From Anaerolineales bacterium (GTDB lineage Bacteria; Chloroflexota; Anaerolineae; Anaerolineales; Villigracilaceae): a stretch of 38,476 nt of DNA. This document shows, piece by piece, positions 23,557 through 33,098 of this stretch. The stretch spans positions 1 through 38,476 of the forward strand of contig JABWAU010000023.1 of assembly GCA_013360875.1 (NCBI GenBank), given 5' to 3'. Numbering within the stretch: the first letter of the stretch is position 1; each line of letters starts with the position of its first letter. The notes beneath the pieces are model-generated. The model had not been told where the DNA came from. It did not search any database and worked only from the letters and a program-made list of their open reading frames with translations. The translations under genes and the position numbers were made by a program.

Positions 23557-24726
23557 ATGACCACCAGCCGAGCCCCATCCCGAATCATCCCGCGCGCTTT
23601 TCCCGGCATCAAACCGGACGAGATCGAGGAATTGATCGCCAACAGCAATGTGCGCTCCTATTCACCGGGCGCGGTGCTATGCCAGGAGAACGCGGTGGAG
23701 GACAAATTCTACATGCTCCTCGAAGGCGAGGTGGAGGTAACCAAATTTATCAACAACGCAGACAAACGCCTGCTCAAAACGCTGGGTCCCGGGGATTTCT
23801 TCGGCGAGATGGCGCTCATTCACAACGCGCCGCGCGCCGCCACCGTCACTGCAAAGACAACCATCACCACCCTCGAACTCGAAAAAGCCGCCTTTGAGCG
23901 CGTTCTGCACAACTCCAGCAGCATCGCCATGGCAATGGTCACCGAGATCAGCAACCGCCTGCGTCTGAACGATCAGATGGCGGTGGACGATCTGCGGTTG
24001 CGCGCCGGTGAACTCGCGCAAGCATACCAGAAACTCGCCGAACAGGACCTGGCGCGCCGCGAATTCCTCACCAACATCGCGCACGAACTCCGTACGCCGC
24101 TCATGGTCGCCAGCGGGTATCTGCAAATGATGCAGAACGGCGTCCTGATCGGGGACCAGTTGACGGTCGGGATCGAAGCGATCTCCCGCAACGTCCAGCA
24201 GATCGTCACGCTCGTCAACGACATCCTCTTCCTCCAGGAGATGGACCTCGTCCTCCCCGATTTCCAGGCGGTTGACATGAACCGGGTGGCGCGGAACGTG
24301 TTAAACCAGTACCAGCCCAAAGCCGCGCAACGCAACGTGACCCTTCGCATCGAACCTGACCTGAACCTGCCTCCCGTCTCAGGCGACCCCAAATCCCTTG
24401 AGCGCGCCATCATGGCACTGGTGGACAACGCCATCAAATTCAGTCCCAAAGGCGGAAATGTGACCATCCGCTTCGACCAAAAGGACGACAAGGTCTTCGT
24501 TACGGTGGAGGATCACGGCATCGGCATCAGGGAGGAACACCTGCCGCGCATCTTTGACCGTTTCTATCACCTCGAGAGGCAGGACGACGACCTGTTCGGA
24601 GGGATCGGCCTGGGACTGGCGATCACGCGCCAGGTCATCGAACAACATCAGGGAAAACTCGACGTGAAAAGCGCGCCCGGCAAGGGAAGCACGTTCACCG
24701 TGACCCTCAAAAAATGGTATCGGTGA
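23557..24726 (+). CDS. Soluble sensor histidine kinase with cyclic-nucleotide-binding domain
   Basis: A 389-residue cytoplasmic two-component kinase. Residues 12-135 are a cNMP-binding domain with the phosphate-binding cassette FFGEMALIHNAPRAATVTA (81-99; Glu84 and Arg93 are the cNMP ribose and phosphate contacts in CAP-like proteins). A coiled linker with a short helix leads to the dimerisation domain with phospho-acceptor His176 in NIAHELRTPL, then a HATPase domain with N box ALVDNAIKFSP, G1 VEDHGIGI and G2 GGIGLGLAI. No membrane segment is present, so it senses a soluble ligand. No response regulator gene is adjacent, so its partner lies elsewhere. A terminator-like hairpin is 209 bases downstream. 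Confidence 0.9.
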   Translation: MTTSRAPSRIIPRAFPGIKPDEIEELIANSNVRSYSPGAVLCQENAVEDKFYMLLEGEVEVTKFINNADKRLLKTLGPGDFFGEMALIHNAPRAATVTAKTTITTLELEKAAFERVLHNSSSIAMAMVTEISNRLRLNDQMAVDDLRLRAGELAQAYQKLAEQDLARREFLTNIAHELRTPLMVASGYLQMMQNGVLIGDQLTVGIEAISRNVQQIVTLVNDILFLQEMDLVLPDFQAVDMNRVARNVLNQYQPKAAQRNVTLRIEPDLNLPPVSGDPKSLERAIMALVDNAIKFSPKGGNVTIRFDQKDDKVFVTVEDHGIGIREEHLPRIFDRFYHLERQDDDLFGGIGLGLAITRQVIEQHQGKLDVKSAPGKGSTFTVTLKKWYR

Positions 24727-24934
24727 GTCTCTGAAAAAATTCTTCGTCGCGAAGAAACGAAGAACGCAATAAAGGTCAATGATCTCGCAAAGGCATCCAA
24801 ATCCACTTGGAACATGAGCGAGGCGCAAAACATAATTCTTGAAAATCTTAGCGTCCTTCGCGTCCTGCGCAGTAAAAATACTGCGGCCTCACGGCTGCAT
24901 GAAGTACCGAAAATTCCTCAGGGATGATAAGATT

Positions 24935-24960
24935 ACAGCGCTTTTGGGCGCTGTTTTTTC
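24935..24960 (+). terminator. Rho-independent terminator
   Basis: ACAGCGC (24935-24941) and GCGCTGT (24948-24954) form a 7-base stem, followed at once by a run of six T. It would end transcripts coming from the kinase gene or from a small RNA in the gap, and shields argF from readthrough. Confidence 0.75.
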
Positions 24961-25034
24961 TGTTTGGTTCGAGCGCGCGCCGTGTCACGCGGAACGAGTG
25001 ACGATATGCACAGGTCAAATCCGACCGGAAACAC

Positions 25035-25040
25035 TATACT
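25035..25040 (+). promoter_or_regulatory. -10 box of the argF promoter
   Basis: TATACT is identical to the -10 box of the P5C dehydrogenase promoter and lies 18 bases before the ATG, so the leader is very short. The -35 region (around aggtca, 25012-25017) is a poor match. No operator-like palindrome is seen. Confidence 0.4.
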
Positions 25041-25058
25041 TCACCCGAAGGAGTTGGA

Positions 25059-25982
25059 ATGAAACATTTTCTCGCGGTCTCTGATCTATCCTCAGGGGAG
25101 GTTCAGGATTTACTCGACCTCGCCGTCAAGTTGAAAAAAGAATATTTCGAAAAGGGCAACCCGCCGTATTTCAAGGGCAAGGTTCTCGGCATGATTTTCC
25201 AGAAGCCCAGCCTGCGGACGCGCGTCTCGTTCGACATGGCGATGCGGCACTGCGGCGGCGACGCGCTGTATCTCTCGCCCAACGAGATCGGATTGGGCAA
25301 GCGCGAATCCATTGCGGATATTGCACGGGTCATGTCCGGGTACGTGCAGGCGTTGATGGCGCGGACGTTTGATCACGCGCACGTGCTGGAACTGGCGAAG
25401 TGGGCCGAGATACCCGTCATCAACGGTTTGAGCGATTACAACCATCCCTGCCAGGCGATGGCGGACGCGCTGACGGTTCAGGAAAAGTTCGGCAGGGCAA
25501 AAGGTTTGAACGTCGCCTACGTGGGCGACGGGAACAACGTGGCGGTCTCGTTGATGCACGTCTGCGCCAAATTGGGTTGGAATTTCACGATTGCCAATCC
25601 TGAAGGATATGACATCGTTCCCAAAGCAGTGAAGATTGCTAAGGAAATTGCAGAGGAAACCGGAAGCAGGTTGACCTTCCTCCGTGATCCGCATGAAGCC
25701 GTCAAAGGCGCGCAAGTGATTTATACTGATACGTGGACTTCGATGGGGCAGGAGGAGGAAACCGCAAAACGCGAGAATGTCTTCCCGCCGTACCAGGTCA
25801 ACGCAAAACTGGTAAGCGAAGCGGATAAGGATGTGATCGTGATGCACTGCCTCCCCGCGCATCGCAATCAGGAGTTGACGGACGAGGTCGCGGACGGTCC
25901 GCATTCGGTCATCTTCCCGCAGGCGCACAACCGCCTGCACGCGCAGAAGGCGATCCTGGCGCGGTTGTTTGGAGTGGCGTAA
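25059..25982 (+). CDS. argF: Ornithine carbamoyltransferase
   Basis: A 307-residue OTC making citrulline from ornithine and carbamoyl phosphate. The carbamoyl-phosphate site S-L-R-T-R is at 51-55, H-P-C-Q at 129-132, the ornithine site in DTWTSMGQEEE (224-234) and H-C-L-P-A at 263-267 with the catalytic Cys. The SMGQ loop and length identify ornithine rather than aspartate or acetylornithine as acceptor. AAGGAG stands six bases before the ATG. The gene for ornithine aminotransferase follows after a repeat element, so both ornithine fates are encoded together. Anabolic or catabolic direction cannot be told; no arginine deiminase or carbamate kinase is here. Confidence 0.95.
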   Translation: MKHFLAVSDLSSGEVQDLLDLAVKLKKEYFEKGNPPYFKGKVLGMIFQKPSLRTRVSFDMAMRHCGGDALYLSPNEIGLGKRESIADIARVMSGYVQALMARTFDHAHVLELAKWAEIPVINGLSDYNHPCQAMADALTVQEKFGRAKGLNVAYVGDGNNVAVSLMHVCAKLGWNFTIANPEGYDIVPKAVKIAKEIAEETGSRLTFLRDPHEAVKGAQVIYTDTWTSMGQEEETAKRENVFPPYQVNAKLVSEADKDVIVMHCLPAHRNQELTDEVADGPHSVIFPQAHNRLHAQKAILARLFGVA

Positions 25983-25989
25983 TTTACCC

Positions 25990-26130
25990 GCTGGTCGAGT
26001 AGATGGCAGAGATCGTCCGCCATCATATCGAGACCACAGGCTTGCACACATGATCTTGCAACAAGAGTTCCTGTACGGCGCGGTGGTCTCGATACAGGTT
26101 TCGCTTCGCTCAACCCTGCTCGACCACCGG
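25990..26130. repeat. MITE-like palindromic repeat, copy 2
   Basis: A second member of the family at 11431-11557, about 141 bases long. It keeps the ends (ctggtcgagtag and its near complement ctgctcgaccaccgg) and the inner pair cgagaccacagg and ggtggtctcgatac, but the middle has diverged and the terminal repeats are no longer perfect. It lies between argF and the ornithine aminotransferase gene. Confidence 0.75.
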
Positions 26131-26155
26131 GATAATCTGAAACAATAAGGACATT

Positions 26156-27358
26156 ATGAACACAAAAGACTTTATCGCTTTGGAAGAACAATACGGCGCG
26201 CACAACTATCATCCCCTCGATGTGGTGATCGAAAAAGCCGAGGGCGTGTGGGTCTATGATGTGGACGGCAAAAGGTATCTCGATTGCCTTTCCGCGTATT
26301 CCGCAGTCAATCAGGGACACGTTCATCCGAAGATTCTCGAAGCATTGATCGAACAGGCGGGGAAAGTCACGCTCACCTCACGCGCCTTCCGCAACGATCA
26401 ACTGCCGCTGCTTTACAAGGAACTATCCGAAATGACCGGCTACGGGATGTCCCTGCCGATGAACAGCGGCGCGGAGGCGGTGGAGACCGCGCTCAAACTG
26501 GCGCGCAAATGGGCATATCGGGTGAAAGGCGTTCCCCGTCATCAGGCGGAGATCATCGTGGCGGAAGGCAACTTTCACGGGCGCACGATCTCCATCGTCA
26601 CTTTTTCGAGCGAACCGCTGTATCGCGACGACTTCGGTCCGTTCACGCCCGGCTTTGTGACTGTCCCGTACGGCGACGCGGACGCAATCGCAAAAGCCGT
26701 TACGCCGAACACCGCCGCTGTCTTGCTCGAACCGATTCAAGGGGAGGGCGGCGTCATCATCCCGACTGCCGGTTATTTGAAGAAGGTCGCTGAAATATGC
26801 AGGAAGAACAATGTGCTTTTCATGGCGGATGAAATCCAGACGGGTCTCGCGCGGACGGGGAAACTGTTCGCGTGCCAGCATGAATCTGTCCGCCCCGATG
26901 TTACGATCGTTGGCAAGGCGTTGTCCGGAGGTTTTTACCCGGTCTCTGCCGTGCTGGCAGACAAATTCCTGCTCGGTCTCTTCACGCCGGGCGAGCACGG
27001 CTCCACCTTCGGCGGGAATCCGCTTGGGGCGGCGGTGGCGCGCGCCGCGTTGCGAGTGATCCGCGAAGAGAAACTGGCGGAGCGTGCGCGCGAGTTGGGC
27101 GAATACTTTATGGAGCAGTTAGCCGAGATCCCAAGTCCGCACGTAAAGGAAGTGCGCGGCAAAGGCTTGTTGATCGGAGTTGAATTGAAGCCCGAAGCAG
27201 GAGGCGCGCGCCGGTTCTGCGAGGCGATGCAGGCAAAGGGCATCCTTGCCAAAGAGACGCACGATCACGTCATCCGTTTTGCGCCGCCGCTGGTGATTGA
27301 CAAGGAGACGATTGATTGGGCGCTACCGTCCATTCGAGATGTGTTGAACATGGCGTAG
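26156..27358 (+). CDS. rocD: Ornithine aminotransferase
   Basis: A 400-residue class III PLP aminotransferase of the ornithine-delta-aminotransferase group. PLP is held by Lys254 in [31 protein letters not shown] supplies the Asp that contacts the pyridine nitrogen. The opening [43 protein letters not shown] is diagnostic for OAT against acetylornithine aminotransferase. It yields glutamate semialdehyde/P5C, the substrate of the dehydrogenase at 3820. AAGGAC precedes the ATG. Ribosome site and spacing suggest separate regulation from argF because of the repeat between them. Confidence 0.93.
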   Translation: MNTKDFIALEEQYGAHNYHPLDVVIEKAEGVWVYDVDGKRYLDCLSAYSAVNQGHVHPKILEALIEQAGKVTLTSRAFRNDQLPLLYKELSEMTGYGMSLPMNSGAEAVETALKLARKWAYRVKGVPRHQAEIIVAEGNFHGRTISIVTFSSEPLYRDDFGPFTPGFVTVPYGDADAIAKAVTPNTAAVLLEPIQGEGGVIIPTAGYLKKVAEICRKNNVLFMADEIQTGLARTGKLFACQHESVRPDVTIVGKALSGGFYPVSAVLADKFLLGLFTPGEHGSTFGGNPLGAAVARAALRVIREEKLAERARELGEYFMEQLAEIPSPHVKEVRGKGLLIGVELKPEAGGARRFCEAMQAKGILAKETHDHVIRFAPPLVIDKETIDWALPSIRDVLNMA

Positions 27359-27381
27359 GCACGCAGCGCGAGTTACAGGAT

Positions 27382-27440
27382 ACCTGTACATCTGTCTACG
27401 TGTGTACTTGATTACTTGTATACAGGTATACAGGTAAACG
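27382..27440. repeat. Imperfect hairpin of the GTACACAGGTA repeat family
   Basis: tacctgtacatctgtctacg on the left is roughly complementary to the tandem tatacaggtatacaggta on the right, enclosing a short AT-rich loop. It fills the gap between rocD and ald. Related units occur at 7684 and 29862. Confidence 0.5.
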
Positions 27441-27469
27441 AGGAAGTAGTCACGTAACGTGGAGGATAC

Positions 27470-28552
27470 ATGAACATCGGCATTCCAAAAGAAAGAAGAC
27501 CGTTCGAGGCGCGGGTCGGGTTGTCCCCGATCGGGGTGGAGATGCTGTCTCATTTGGGGCACCAGGTTTACGTCGAGCATGAAGCGGGCGTGGGCGCCGG
27601 ATTCGGCGATCAGGAGTACGAAAAGGCCGGGGCGCGTATCGTCTATTCCCCCGAGGAGGTCTTTGCGCGTGCAGACCTGACGTTGAAGGTCGCGCGTCCA
27701 ACAAAGGAGGAACTGGGCTGGCTCCGTCCAAACACGACGATCGCCGGTTACCTGCACCTTGCTTCCGCCCGGCAGGACAAGGTGGAGGTCCTGCTGGAAA
27801 AGGAGATCACGTCCATTGCATTCGAGCAGATCGAACTGCCCGACGGCTCCCTGCCGGTCCTGCGCCCGTTCAGTCAGATCGGGGGAAGCATGACGGCATC
27901 CATTGCGGCGCGCCTGCTTCAAAACAACTGGGGCGGCAAGGGAATCCTGCTCGGCGGTGTGCCGGGCGTGCCACCCGCCGAGGTGGTCATCCTGGGAGGC
28001 GGCGTGGTGGGAACGTACGCGACCCAGGCGTTTCTCGGTTTGGGCGCGCACGTGACTGTGATTGACAATGATATCAACGCGTTGCAGGACATTTACAACC
28101 GCTTCCCCTCCGTGGTGACGATGATCTCCATCAAGCGCAACATCGAAAAGACCACGTCCTATGCGGATGTCGTCGTCGGCGCGGTGCTTGTCACAGGCGA
28201 ACGCACGCCGATCCTCATCACCCGCGAAATGATGCGAAACATGAAGCCGCGTTCCGTGTTCATTGACGTGAGCATTGACCAGGGGGGCTGCGCCGAAACC
28301 TCGCGCCCAACCACGCACGAACTCCCTACCTTTGTGGAAGAGGGCATCATCCATTATTGCGTCCCGAACATGCCCGGCGTGGTGGCGCGCACTGCCACGC
28401 ACGCGTTCGTCAATGCGGCGATGCCCTACATTCGGGAGATCGCAAATCTTGGCGTCAAGGAAGCCATGACGAAAGACCCGGCAATCGAGAAGGCGGTCAA
28501 TACGCACGCAGGAAAACTCGTTCATCTTTCGCTGTTCTCGAACGGAGGCTAG
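27470..28552 (+). CDS. ald: Alanine dehydrogenase
   Basis: A 360-residue NAD-dependent alanine dehydrogenase, interconverting alanine and pyruvate plus ammonia. It starts MNIGIPKERRPFEARVGLSP, has the substrate region LKVARP (usually KVKEP) and GYLHLA with the catalytic His, the Rossmann motif VILGGGVVGTYA, and IDVSIDQGGCAETSRPTTH with the conserved Asp. GGAGG lies just before the ATG. It ends one base before the next start, so it forms a transcript with the CoA-transferase/hydrolase. In a fermentative cell the pair would handle pyruvate- and acetyl-level nitrogen and carbon flow. The family also contains lysine and pyridine-nucleotide relatives, but the motifs fit Ald. Confidence 0.93.
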   Translation: MNIGIPKERRPFEARVGLSPIGVEMLSHLGHQVYVEHEAGVGAGFGDQEYEKAGARIVYSPEEVFARADLTLKVARPTKEELGWLRPNTTIAGYLHLASARQDKVEVLLEKEITSIAFEQIELPDGSLPVLRPFSQIGGSMTASIAARLLQNNWGGKGILLGGVPGVPPAEVVILGGGVVGTYATQAFLGLGAHVTVIDNDINALQDIYNRFPSVVTMISIKRNIEKTTSYADVVVGAVLVTGERTPILITREMMRNMKPRSVFIDVSIDQGGCAETSRPTTHELPTFVEEGIIHYCVPNMPGVVARTATHAFVNAAMPYIREIANLGVKEAMTKDPAIEKAVNTHAGKLVHLSLFSNGG

Positions 28553-28553
28553 G

Positions 28554-29864
28554 ATGGACTGGAACAGCATCTACCAATCGCGTATTGTGACCGCGGAAGA
28601 AGCGGTGCGCGCCGTCAGATCGGGAAACCGTATCTTTCTCACCGGGAACGTCTCGGTTCCGCAGAAAGCGCTCGCGGCTTTGGTCGAATACGCTCCGAAC
28701 CTGCGGGACGTGGAGATCTGCCAGGCATTGACGGTCGGTCCCGCCGATTACGTCAAGCCGGAGATGGAGGGTCACCTACGCGTCAATTCGATGTTCATCA
28801 GCGCGAACATCCGAAAAGCCGTTCAGGAGGGGCGCGCCGACTTCACCCCCGTGCTGCTTTCCGAATTCCCGCTTCTCTTCAAACGCGGACACTTGCCACT
28901 CGACATCGCCATCATCCACGTCTCGCCGCCGGACGAGCATGGGTTTTGCAGCCTCGGCGTGGAGGTGGGCCTCACGAAGTCGGCCGCTGAGACGGCAAGG
29001 ATCATCATTGCCGAAGTGAACCAGCAAATGCCGCGCACCCTGGGAGATTCGTTCATCCACGTCAGCCGCCTGAACTACATCATTCCCGTCAACTATCCCA
29101 TTCCAGAGATGGCAATGACGGAGGACGGCAGTTCCGAGGTCGTGGAGAAGATCGCCGGGTACATCTCCGAACTCATCCCCGATGGCGCGACCATGCAATT
29201 GGGCATCGGCGCCATCCCCGACGCCGTATTGAAATTCCTGCTGGACAAAAAGGACCTCGGCGTGCATAGCGAATTATTCTCCGACGGCGTGATAGATCTG
29301 GTCAACGCCGGCGTATTGACCAACGCGCGCAAATCGCTTCACCCTGGCAAGATCATCGCCGGCTTCATGCTCGGGACCAAACGCCTGTACGACTGGTCGG
29401 ACGACAACCCGCTCATCGAACTGCACCGCACCGAATACGTCAACGACCCGTTTGTGATCGCGCAGAACGAACGCATGGTCGCCATCAACTCCGCCATCGA
29501 AGTGGACCTCACCGGGCAGGTCTGCGCGGACAGCATCGGTCCCAAACTGTATAGCGGCGTCGGCGGTCAACTCGATTTCATCTACGGCGCCTCGCGCTCG
29601 AAGGGCGGCGTGCCGATCATTGCCCTGCCCAGCACGACGACGCTCAGGGACGGAACAATGCTCACGCGCATCGCCGCCATGCTCAAACAGGGCGCGGGCG
29701 TTGTCACCAGCCGCAACCACGTGAGATATGTCGTCACCGAATACGGCGTCGCCGACCTGTACGCCAAAACCATTCGCCAGCGCGCACGTCAATTGATCGG
29801 CGTTGCCCACCCCGATTTCCGCGCCGATCTCGAAAAGCAGGCAAAGGAATTGCATTATTTGTAA
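28554..29864 (+). CDS. Acetyl-CoA hydrolase/transferase family protein (4-hydroxybutyrate CoA-transferase-like)
   Basis: A 436-residue class I CoA-transferase in one chain. GIGAIPDAVLKFL (217-229) is followed by the catalytic Glu240 in GVHSELFSDG, then GVGGQLDFIYGASRSKGGVPIIALPSTT, which matches acetyl-CoA hydrolase/4-hydroxybutyrate or butyryl:acetate CoA-transferases. These exchange CoA between acetate and other acids, often yielding acetate for ATP gain in anaerobes. The ATG is one base after the ald stop with GGAGG in the last ald codons. The following gap and pyruvate kinase suggest a central-carbon cluster. The acid partner is not clear. Confidence 0.88.
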   Translation: MDWNSIYQSRIVTAEEAVRAVRSGNRIFLTGNVSVPQKALAALVEYAPNLRDVEICQALTVGPADYVKPEMEGHLRVNSMFISANIRKAVQEGRADFTPVLLSEFPLLFKRGHLPLDIAIIHVSPPDEHGFCSLGVEVGLTKSAAETARIIIAEVNQQMPRTLGDSFIHVSRLNYIIPVNYPIPEMAMTEDGSSEVVEKIAGYISELIPDGATMQLGIGAIPDAVLKFLLDKKDLGVHSELFSDGVIDLVNAGVLTNARKSLHPGKIIAGFMLGTKRLYDWSDDNPLIELHRTEYVNDPFVIAQNERMVAINSAIEVDLTGQVCADSIGPKLYSGVGGQLDFIYGASRSKGGVPIIALPSTTTLRDGTMLTRIAAMLKQGAGVVTSRNHVRYVVTEYGVADLYAKTIRQRARQLIGVAHPDFRADLEKQAKELHYL

Positions 29865-29945
29865 ACGTGTGTTCTTGTGTACTTGTGCGTGTGCATACCT
29901 ATATTCACCAAGCAAAAACGTACACAGGCACACAGGTATACAGCA
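29862..29945. repeat. Imperfect hairpin of the GTACACAGGTA repeat family, second large copy
   Basis: gtgtacttgtgcgtgtgcatacc on the left faces gtacacaggcacacaggtatac on the right as an imperfect inverted repeat with an AT-rich centre. It lies between the CoA-transferase/hydrolase and pyruvate kinase genes and produces a false N-terminal extension of the latter's reading frame. Confidence 0.5.
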
Positions 29946-29979
29946 GGTACGCGGAAACCAAACCGAGGCATATACCCGA

Positions 29980-31419
29980 ATGACACGCAAAACGAAGATC
30001 GTCGCAACCATCGGACCCGCCAGCCAGGACGAGGATATCCTGGAAAAACTGATCGAGTCAGGGATGAACGTCGCTCGCATGAATTTTTCTCACGGCACGC
30101 ATGAGCAACACGCCGAGCGCATCGTTCGCATTCGCAGGGTCGCGGAAAAACTGGGCAGGTCGGTTGGCATTTTGCAGGATTTACAGGGACCCAAGATTCG
30201 CATCGGGCAATTGGACGAATCCATCCAACTGACCAAAGGCGAGATCGTGATCCTCTACGCCACCGGGACCACGCCACCCGGCAACGGCGAGAAAAAGATA
30301 CCGGTGGACTTCCGCCAACTCTTCGCTTCCGTCCGGACCTCGGACCGCCTCCTGCTCGACGACGGACGCCTCGCCCTCGAAGTCCTCTCCGTCAAAGACC
30401 GCAACGCGCTTGCCGCAAAAGTCCTCATCGGCGGACCGTTATCCTCTCACAAGGGCATCAACCTGCCGGGCGTTCAACTTCGCATTTCCGGCTTTACTGA
30501 AAAGGACGAAGCAGACCTGGCGTTTGGCATCTCTCAGGACGTGGACGCCGTCGCCATTTCATTCGTGCGCACGGCGGACGACGTCAAAACGGTGCGTCAC
30601 GCGATGGAGCGCCTCTCCGCCGGGAAGCGTTTGCCGATGCTGATCGCAAAACTGGAAAAACCCGAAGCGGTGGATAACCTCGACGCGATACTCGACAACG
30701 TGGAAGGCGTGATGGTCGCGCGCGGCGACCTGGGCGTGGAACTGCCCCCCGAACGCGTGCCGGCTTTGCAAAAGCAAATCATCCGCACGGCGAACGCGCG
30801 CGCCAAACTGGTCGTCACTGCCACGCAGATGCTCGAGTCCATGATCACGAATCCGCTTCCCACGCGCGCCGAGGCTTCTGATGTCGCCAACGCCGTCTTC
30901 GACGGAACTGATGCGGTGATGTTGTCCGCGGAAACCGCTTCGGGGAAGTACCCGGTCGAGGCGGTCCAGATGATGGACCGGATCGTACAGGAGGCGGAAA
31001 AGCATTTCCTCGAGTGGGGAACGGAGCAGGCTGTCCTCGGTTTCGAACAGAGCGACGCGGCCTCCATGGCGCGCGCCGCGCAGGCACTCGCCAACGACAA
31101 GAATGTCGCGGCGGTGGCGTGTTTCACCACGCAGGGACGCACCGCCTGGCTGATGTCCAAGATACGTCCGCGCGTGCCGGTCATGGCATTCACGCCCGAC
31201 CTGAAGACTTTTCGGTTGTTGTCGTTTATGTGGGGAGTGAGACCCAGGAAAGTGGACTTCGCCAACTCGCTCGAAGAAATGCTGGACTATCTGGACAGCG
31301 CCATGTTGCGTTCGAACGTCGTCAAGGCGGGAGATCAGGTCGTTCTGGTGTGCGGCTATCCCGTCGGCAAAGTCCGCCCCCCGAACATGGCGTTGTTGCA
31401 TACCGTCGGGGAACGGTAG
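29980..31419 (+). CDS. pyk: Pyruvate kinase
   Basis: A 479-residue pyruvate kinase, converting phosphoenolpyruvate and ADP to pyruvate and ATP. It begins TRKTKIVATIGPAS, then GMNVARMNFSHG, LQDLQGPKIRIG, the active-site stretch MLIAKLEKPEA with the catalytic Lys, and VMVARGDLGVELP, and TATQMLESM. The C-terminal regulatory domain is standard length, with no extra PEP-utiliser domain. The start is the ATG at 29980; the open frame runs 59 codons further upstream but only through a palindromic repeat. The ribosome site is weak (GAGG, 11 bases away). It supplies pyruvate used by alanine dehydrogenase. Confidence 0.95.
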   Translation: MTRKTKIVATIGPASQDEDILEKLIESGMNVARMNFSHGTHEQHAERIVRIRRVAEKLGRSVGILQDLQGPKIRIGQLDESIQLTKGEIVILYATGTTPPGNGEKKIPVDFRQLFASVRTSDRLLLDDGRLALEVLSVKDRNALAAKVLIGGPLSSHKGINLPGVQLRISGFTEKDEADLAFGISQDVDAVAISFVRTADDVKTVRHAMERLSAGKRLPMLIAKLEKPEAVDNLDAILDNVEGVMVARGDLGVELPPERVPALQKQIIRTANARAKLVVTATQMLESMITNPLPTRAEASDVANAVFDGTDAVMLSAETASGKYPVEAVQMMDRIVQEAEKHFLEWGTEQAVLGFEQSDAASMARAAQALANDKNVAAVACFTTQGRTAWLMSKIRPRVPVMAFTPDLKTFRLLSFMWGVRPRKVDFANSLEEMLDYLDSAMLRSNVVKAGDQVVLVCGYPVGKVRPPNMALLHTVGER

Positions 31420-31425
31420 CCATCC

Positions 31426-33042
31426 TCACTTCAGCCAGAGATACTGATAAGGTTCCAGTTCCAACGCGACCCTTCCCTTTTCGGAAGGGTATTCCCTTTG
31501 CGTCAAAAGGTCGGCGCGAACCTTGAGCGATCGTTTCGGTTTGTAGGATACCTTCTGCACCTTGTCGCTCAGGTTTTGAAAGACCAGGATCGTTTCGCCT
31601 TCATAGGTTCTGCGATACGCGGCGACGCTGTCATTGTGACAGTCAATCCATTCGAACTCTCCCCACCCAAAAGCGTGATGTTCCTTCCTGACCGCGATCA
31701 TGTGCCGGATGGTGTTCCACATGGAAAACTTGTCCCTGCGCTGCGCCTCCACGTTGACCTTTGCGGGACCGTACACGTCGTCGTCAATCAGGGGCGAATA
31801 CAGGGATTGGAGCGGCGCTTTGGAAAACCCTGCGTTTGCCTCCGCGTTCCATTGCATCGGCGTGCGGACGCCGTTTCGATCCGGCAGCCAGATGTTATCC
31901 CCCATTCCGATCTCGTCCCCGTAATACATGATCGGCGAGCCGGGCAATGTGAACAACAGGGAATGCGCCAGTTCGATCCTGCGGCGGTCGTTATCGAGCA
32001 GGGGGGCGAGGCGGCGGCGAATACCAAGGTTGAGCCTCATGCGCGATTCCGGCGCGTATTGTTCCCACATCCACTGGCGCTCCTCCTCGGTGACCATCTC
32101 GAGGGTCAGTTCGTCGTGATTGCGAAGGAAAATGCCCCATTGATTGGTCTCGCGCAGGAAGGGCGTTCGCCCCATGATCCAGACCAGTTGGGTGCGGTCC
32201 GCCTTTCGAATGGACATGAAAATGCGCGGCATGATCGGAAAATTGAAACCCATGTGGAATTCGTCGTCGCCGTCGCCGAAATAGGGCAAAAGGTCTTCGG
32301 GCCATTGGTTGGCTTCCGCCAGCAGAACGCGCCCCGGATAATTGACGTTGATGAACTCCCGGATGGATTTCAGGTAGGCGTGCGTTTCGGGCAGGTTCTC
32401 GCAACTTGTACCTTCGCGCTCGAAGAGATACGGCACCGCGTCGGCGCGGAATCCATCCACACCCAGGTCGAGCCAGAAACTCATGATCTTCATCATCTCT
32501 TCCTGCACGAGAGGATTGTCGTAGTTCAGGTCCGGCTGCGACGAGTAGAAACGATGCCAGTAATATTGTTTCGAGGCTTCATCCCACGCCCAGTTCGATT
32601 CCTCGGTATCCGTGAAGATGATTCGCGCGTCGCGGTAGGTCAGACTGGAATCGCTCCAGACGTAGTAATTGCGGAAAATGGAGCGAGGGTTGGCGCGCGC
32701 GGCTCGGAACCAGGGATGCTGATCGGAGGTGTGATTCAGGACCAGGTCCGTGATGACCCGCAGTCCGCGTTCGTGGGCGGCGTTGATCAGGGCGATGAAA
32801 TCGTCCAGGTTTCCGTACGAGTGATGAACGTCGTAATAATTGGCGATGTCGTAGCCGTCGTCCTTCAGGGGCGATGGGTAAATGGGCAGGAGCCACAGGC
32901 AGTCCACACCCAGTTCCTTGAGGTAATCGAGTTTTTGGGTCAGCCCGCGCAGGTCGCCGTGACCGTCGCCGTTGCTGTCGTAAAAGGCGCGCACGTACAC
33001 TTCGTAGAAGACCGCGTCCTTGTACCAGAGTTGATGATCCAT
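31426..33042 (-). CDS. treS: Trehalose synthase / maltose alpha-D-glucosyltransferase (GH13)
   Basis: A 538-residue GH13 enzyme of the trehalose synthase group that interconverts maltose and trehalose. The nucleophile is Asp201 ([10 protein letters not shown]), the acid/base Glu243 ([11 protein letters not shown]) and the transition-state Asp310 ([12 protein letters not shown]). The opening [29 protein letters not shown] and the GTPMQWN-like [17 protein letters not shown] are typical of TreS. There is no signal peptide, so it acts on sugar inside the cell. It is the last gene of the sugar-uptake operon. There is no fused maltokinase domain and none next door. Confidence 0.9.
   Translation of the reverse strand: MDHQLWYKDAVFYEVYVRAFYDSNGDGHGDLRGLTQKLDYLKELGVDCLWLLPIYPSPLKDDGYDIANYYDVHHSYGNLDDFIALINAAHERGLRVITDLVLNHTSDQHPWFRAARANPRSIFRNYYVWSDSSLTYRDARIIFTDTEESNWAWDEASKQYYWHRFYSSQPDLNYDNPLVQEEMMKIMSFWLDLGVDGFRADAVPYLFEREGTSCENLPETHAYLKSIREFINVNYPGRVLLAEANQWPEDLLPYFGDGDDEFHMGFNFPIMPRIFMSIRKADRTQLVWIMGRTPFLRETNQWGIFLRNHDELTLEMVTEEERQWMWEQYAPESRMRLNLGIRRRLAPLLDNDRRRIELAHSLLFTLPGSPIMYYGDEIGMGDNIWLPDRNGVRTPMQWNAEANAGFSKAPLQSLYSPLIDDDVYGPAKVNVEAQRRDKFSMWNTIRHMIAVRKEHHAFGWGEFEWIDCHNDSVAAYRRTYEGETILVFQNLSDKVQKVSYKPKRSLKVRADLLTQREYPSEKGRVALELEPYQYLWLK
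31469..31490 (+). terminator. Possible terminator of pyk inside the end of treS
   Basis: acccttcc and ggaagggt form an 8-base stem around cttttc, 50 bases after the pyk stop codon, followed by ATTCCCTTT. It lies within the coding end of the converging treS-type gene; the gap between the two stop codons is only 6 bases. Confidence 0.4.
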
Positions 33043-33098
33043 GGTTATCGTCCGTTTCGAGGGTGAATGTTCTGTTTGGCGCAGGATGACGTCCCGCG

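Larger units (their letters stand above)
24727..25058. other. 332-base gap with two hairpins and the argF promoter region
   Basis: No gene is seen. The first ~110 bases hold degenerate short repeats (for example around cgtcgcgaagaaacgaagaa). Then come a perfect 7-base hairpin (cgcagta/tactgcg with an AAAA loop, 24868-24885) and a terminator at 24935-24960. The last 75 bases contain a TATACT box for argF. The hairpin plus terminator could be the end of a small RNA. Confidence 0.4.

Noticed and set aside
29803-29979. 59-codon N-terminal extension of pyruvate kinase
   Set aside because: It overlaps the end of the upstream gene and a repeat; pyruvate kinases start at TRKTKIVATIGPAS.
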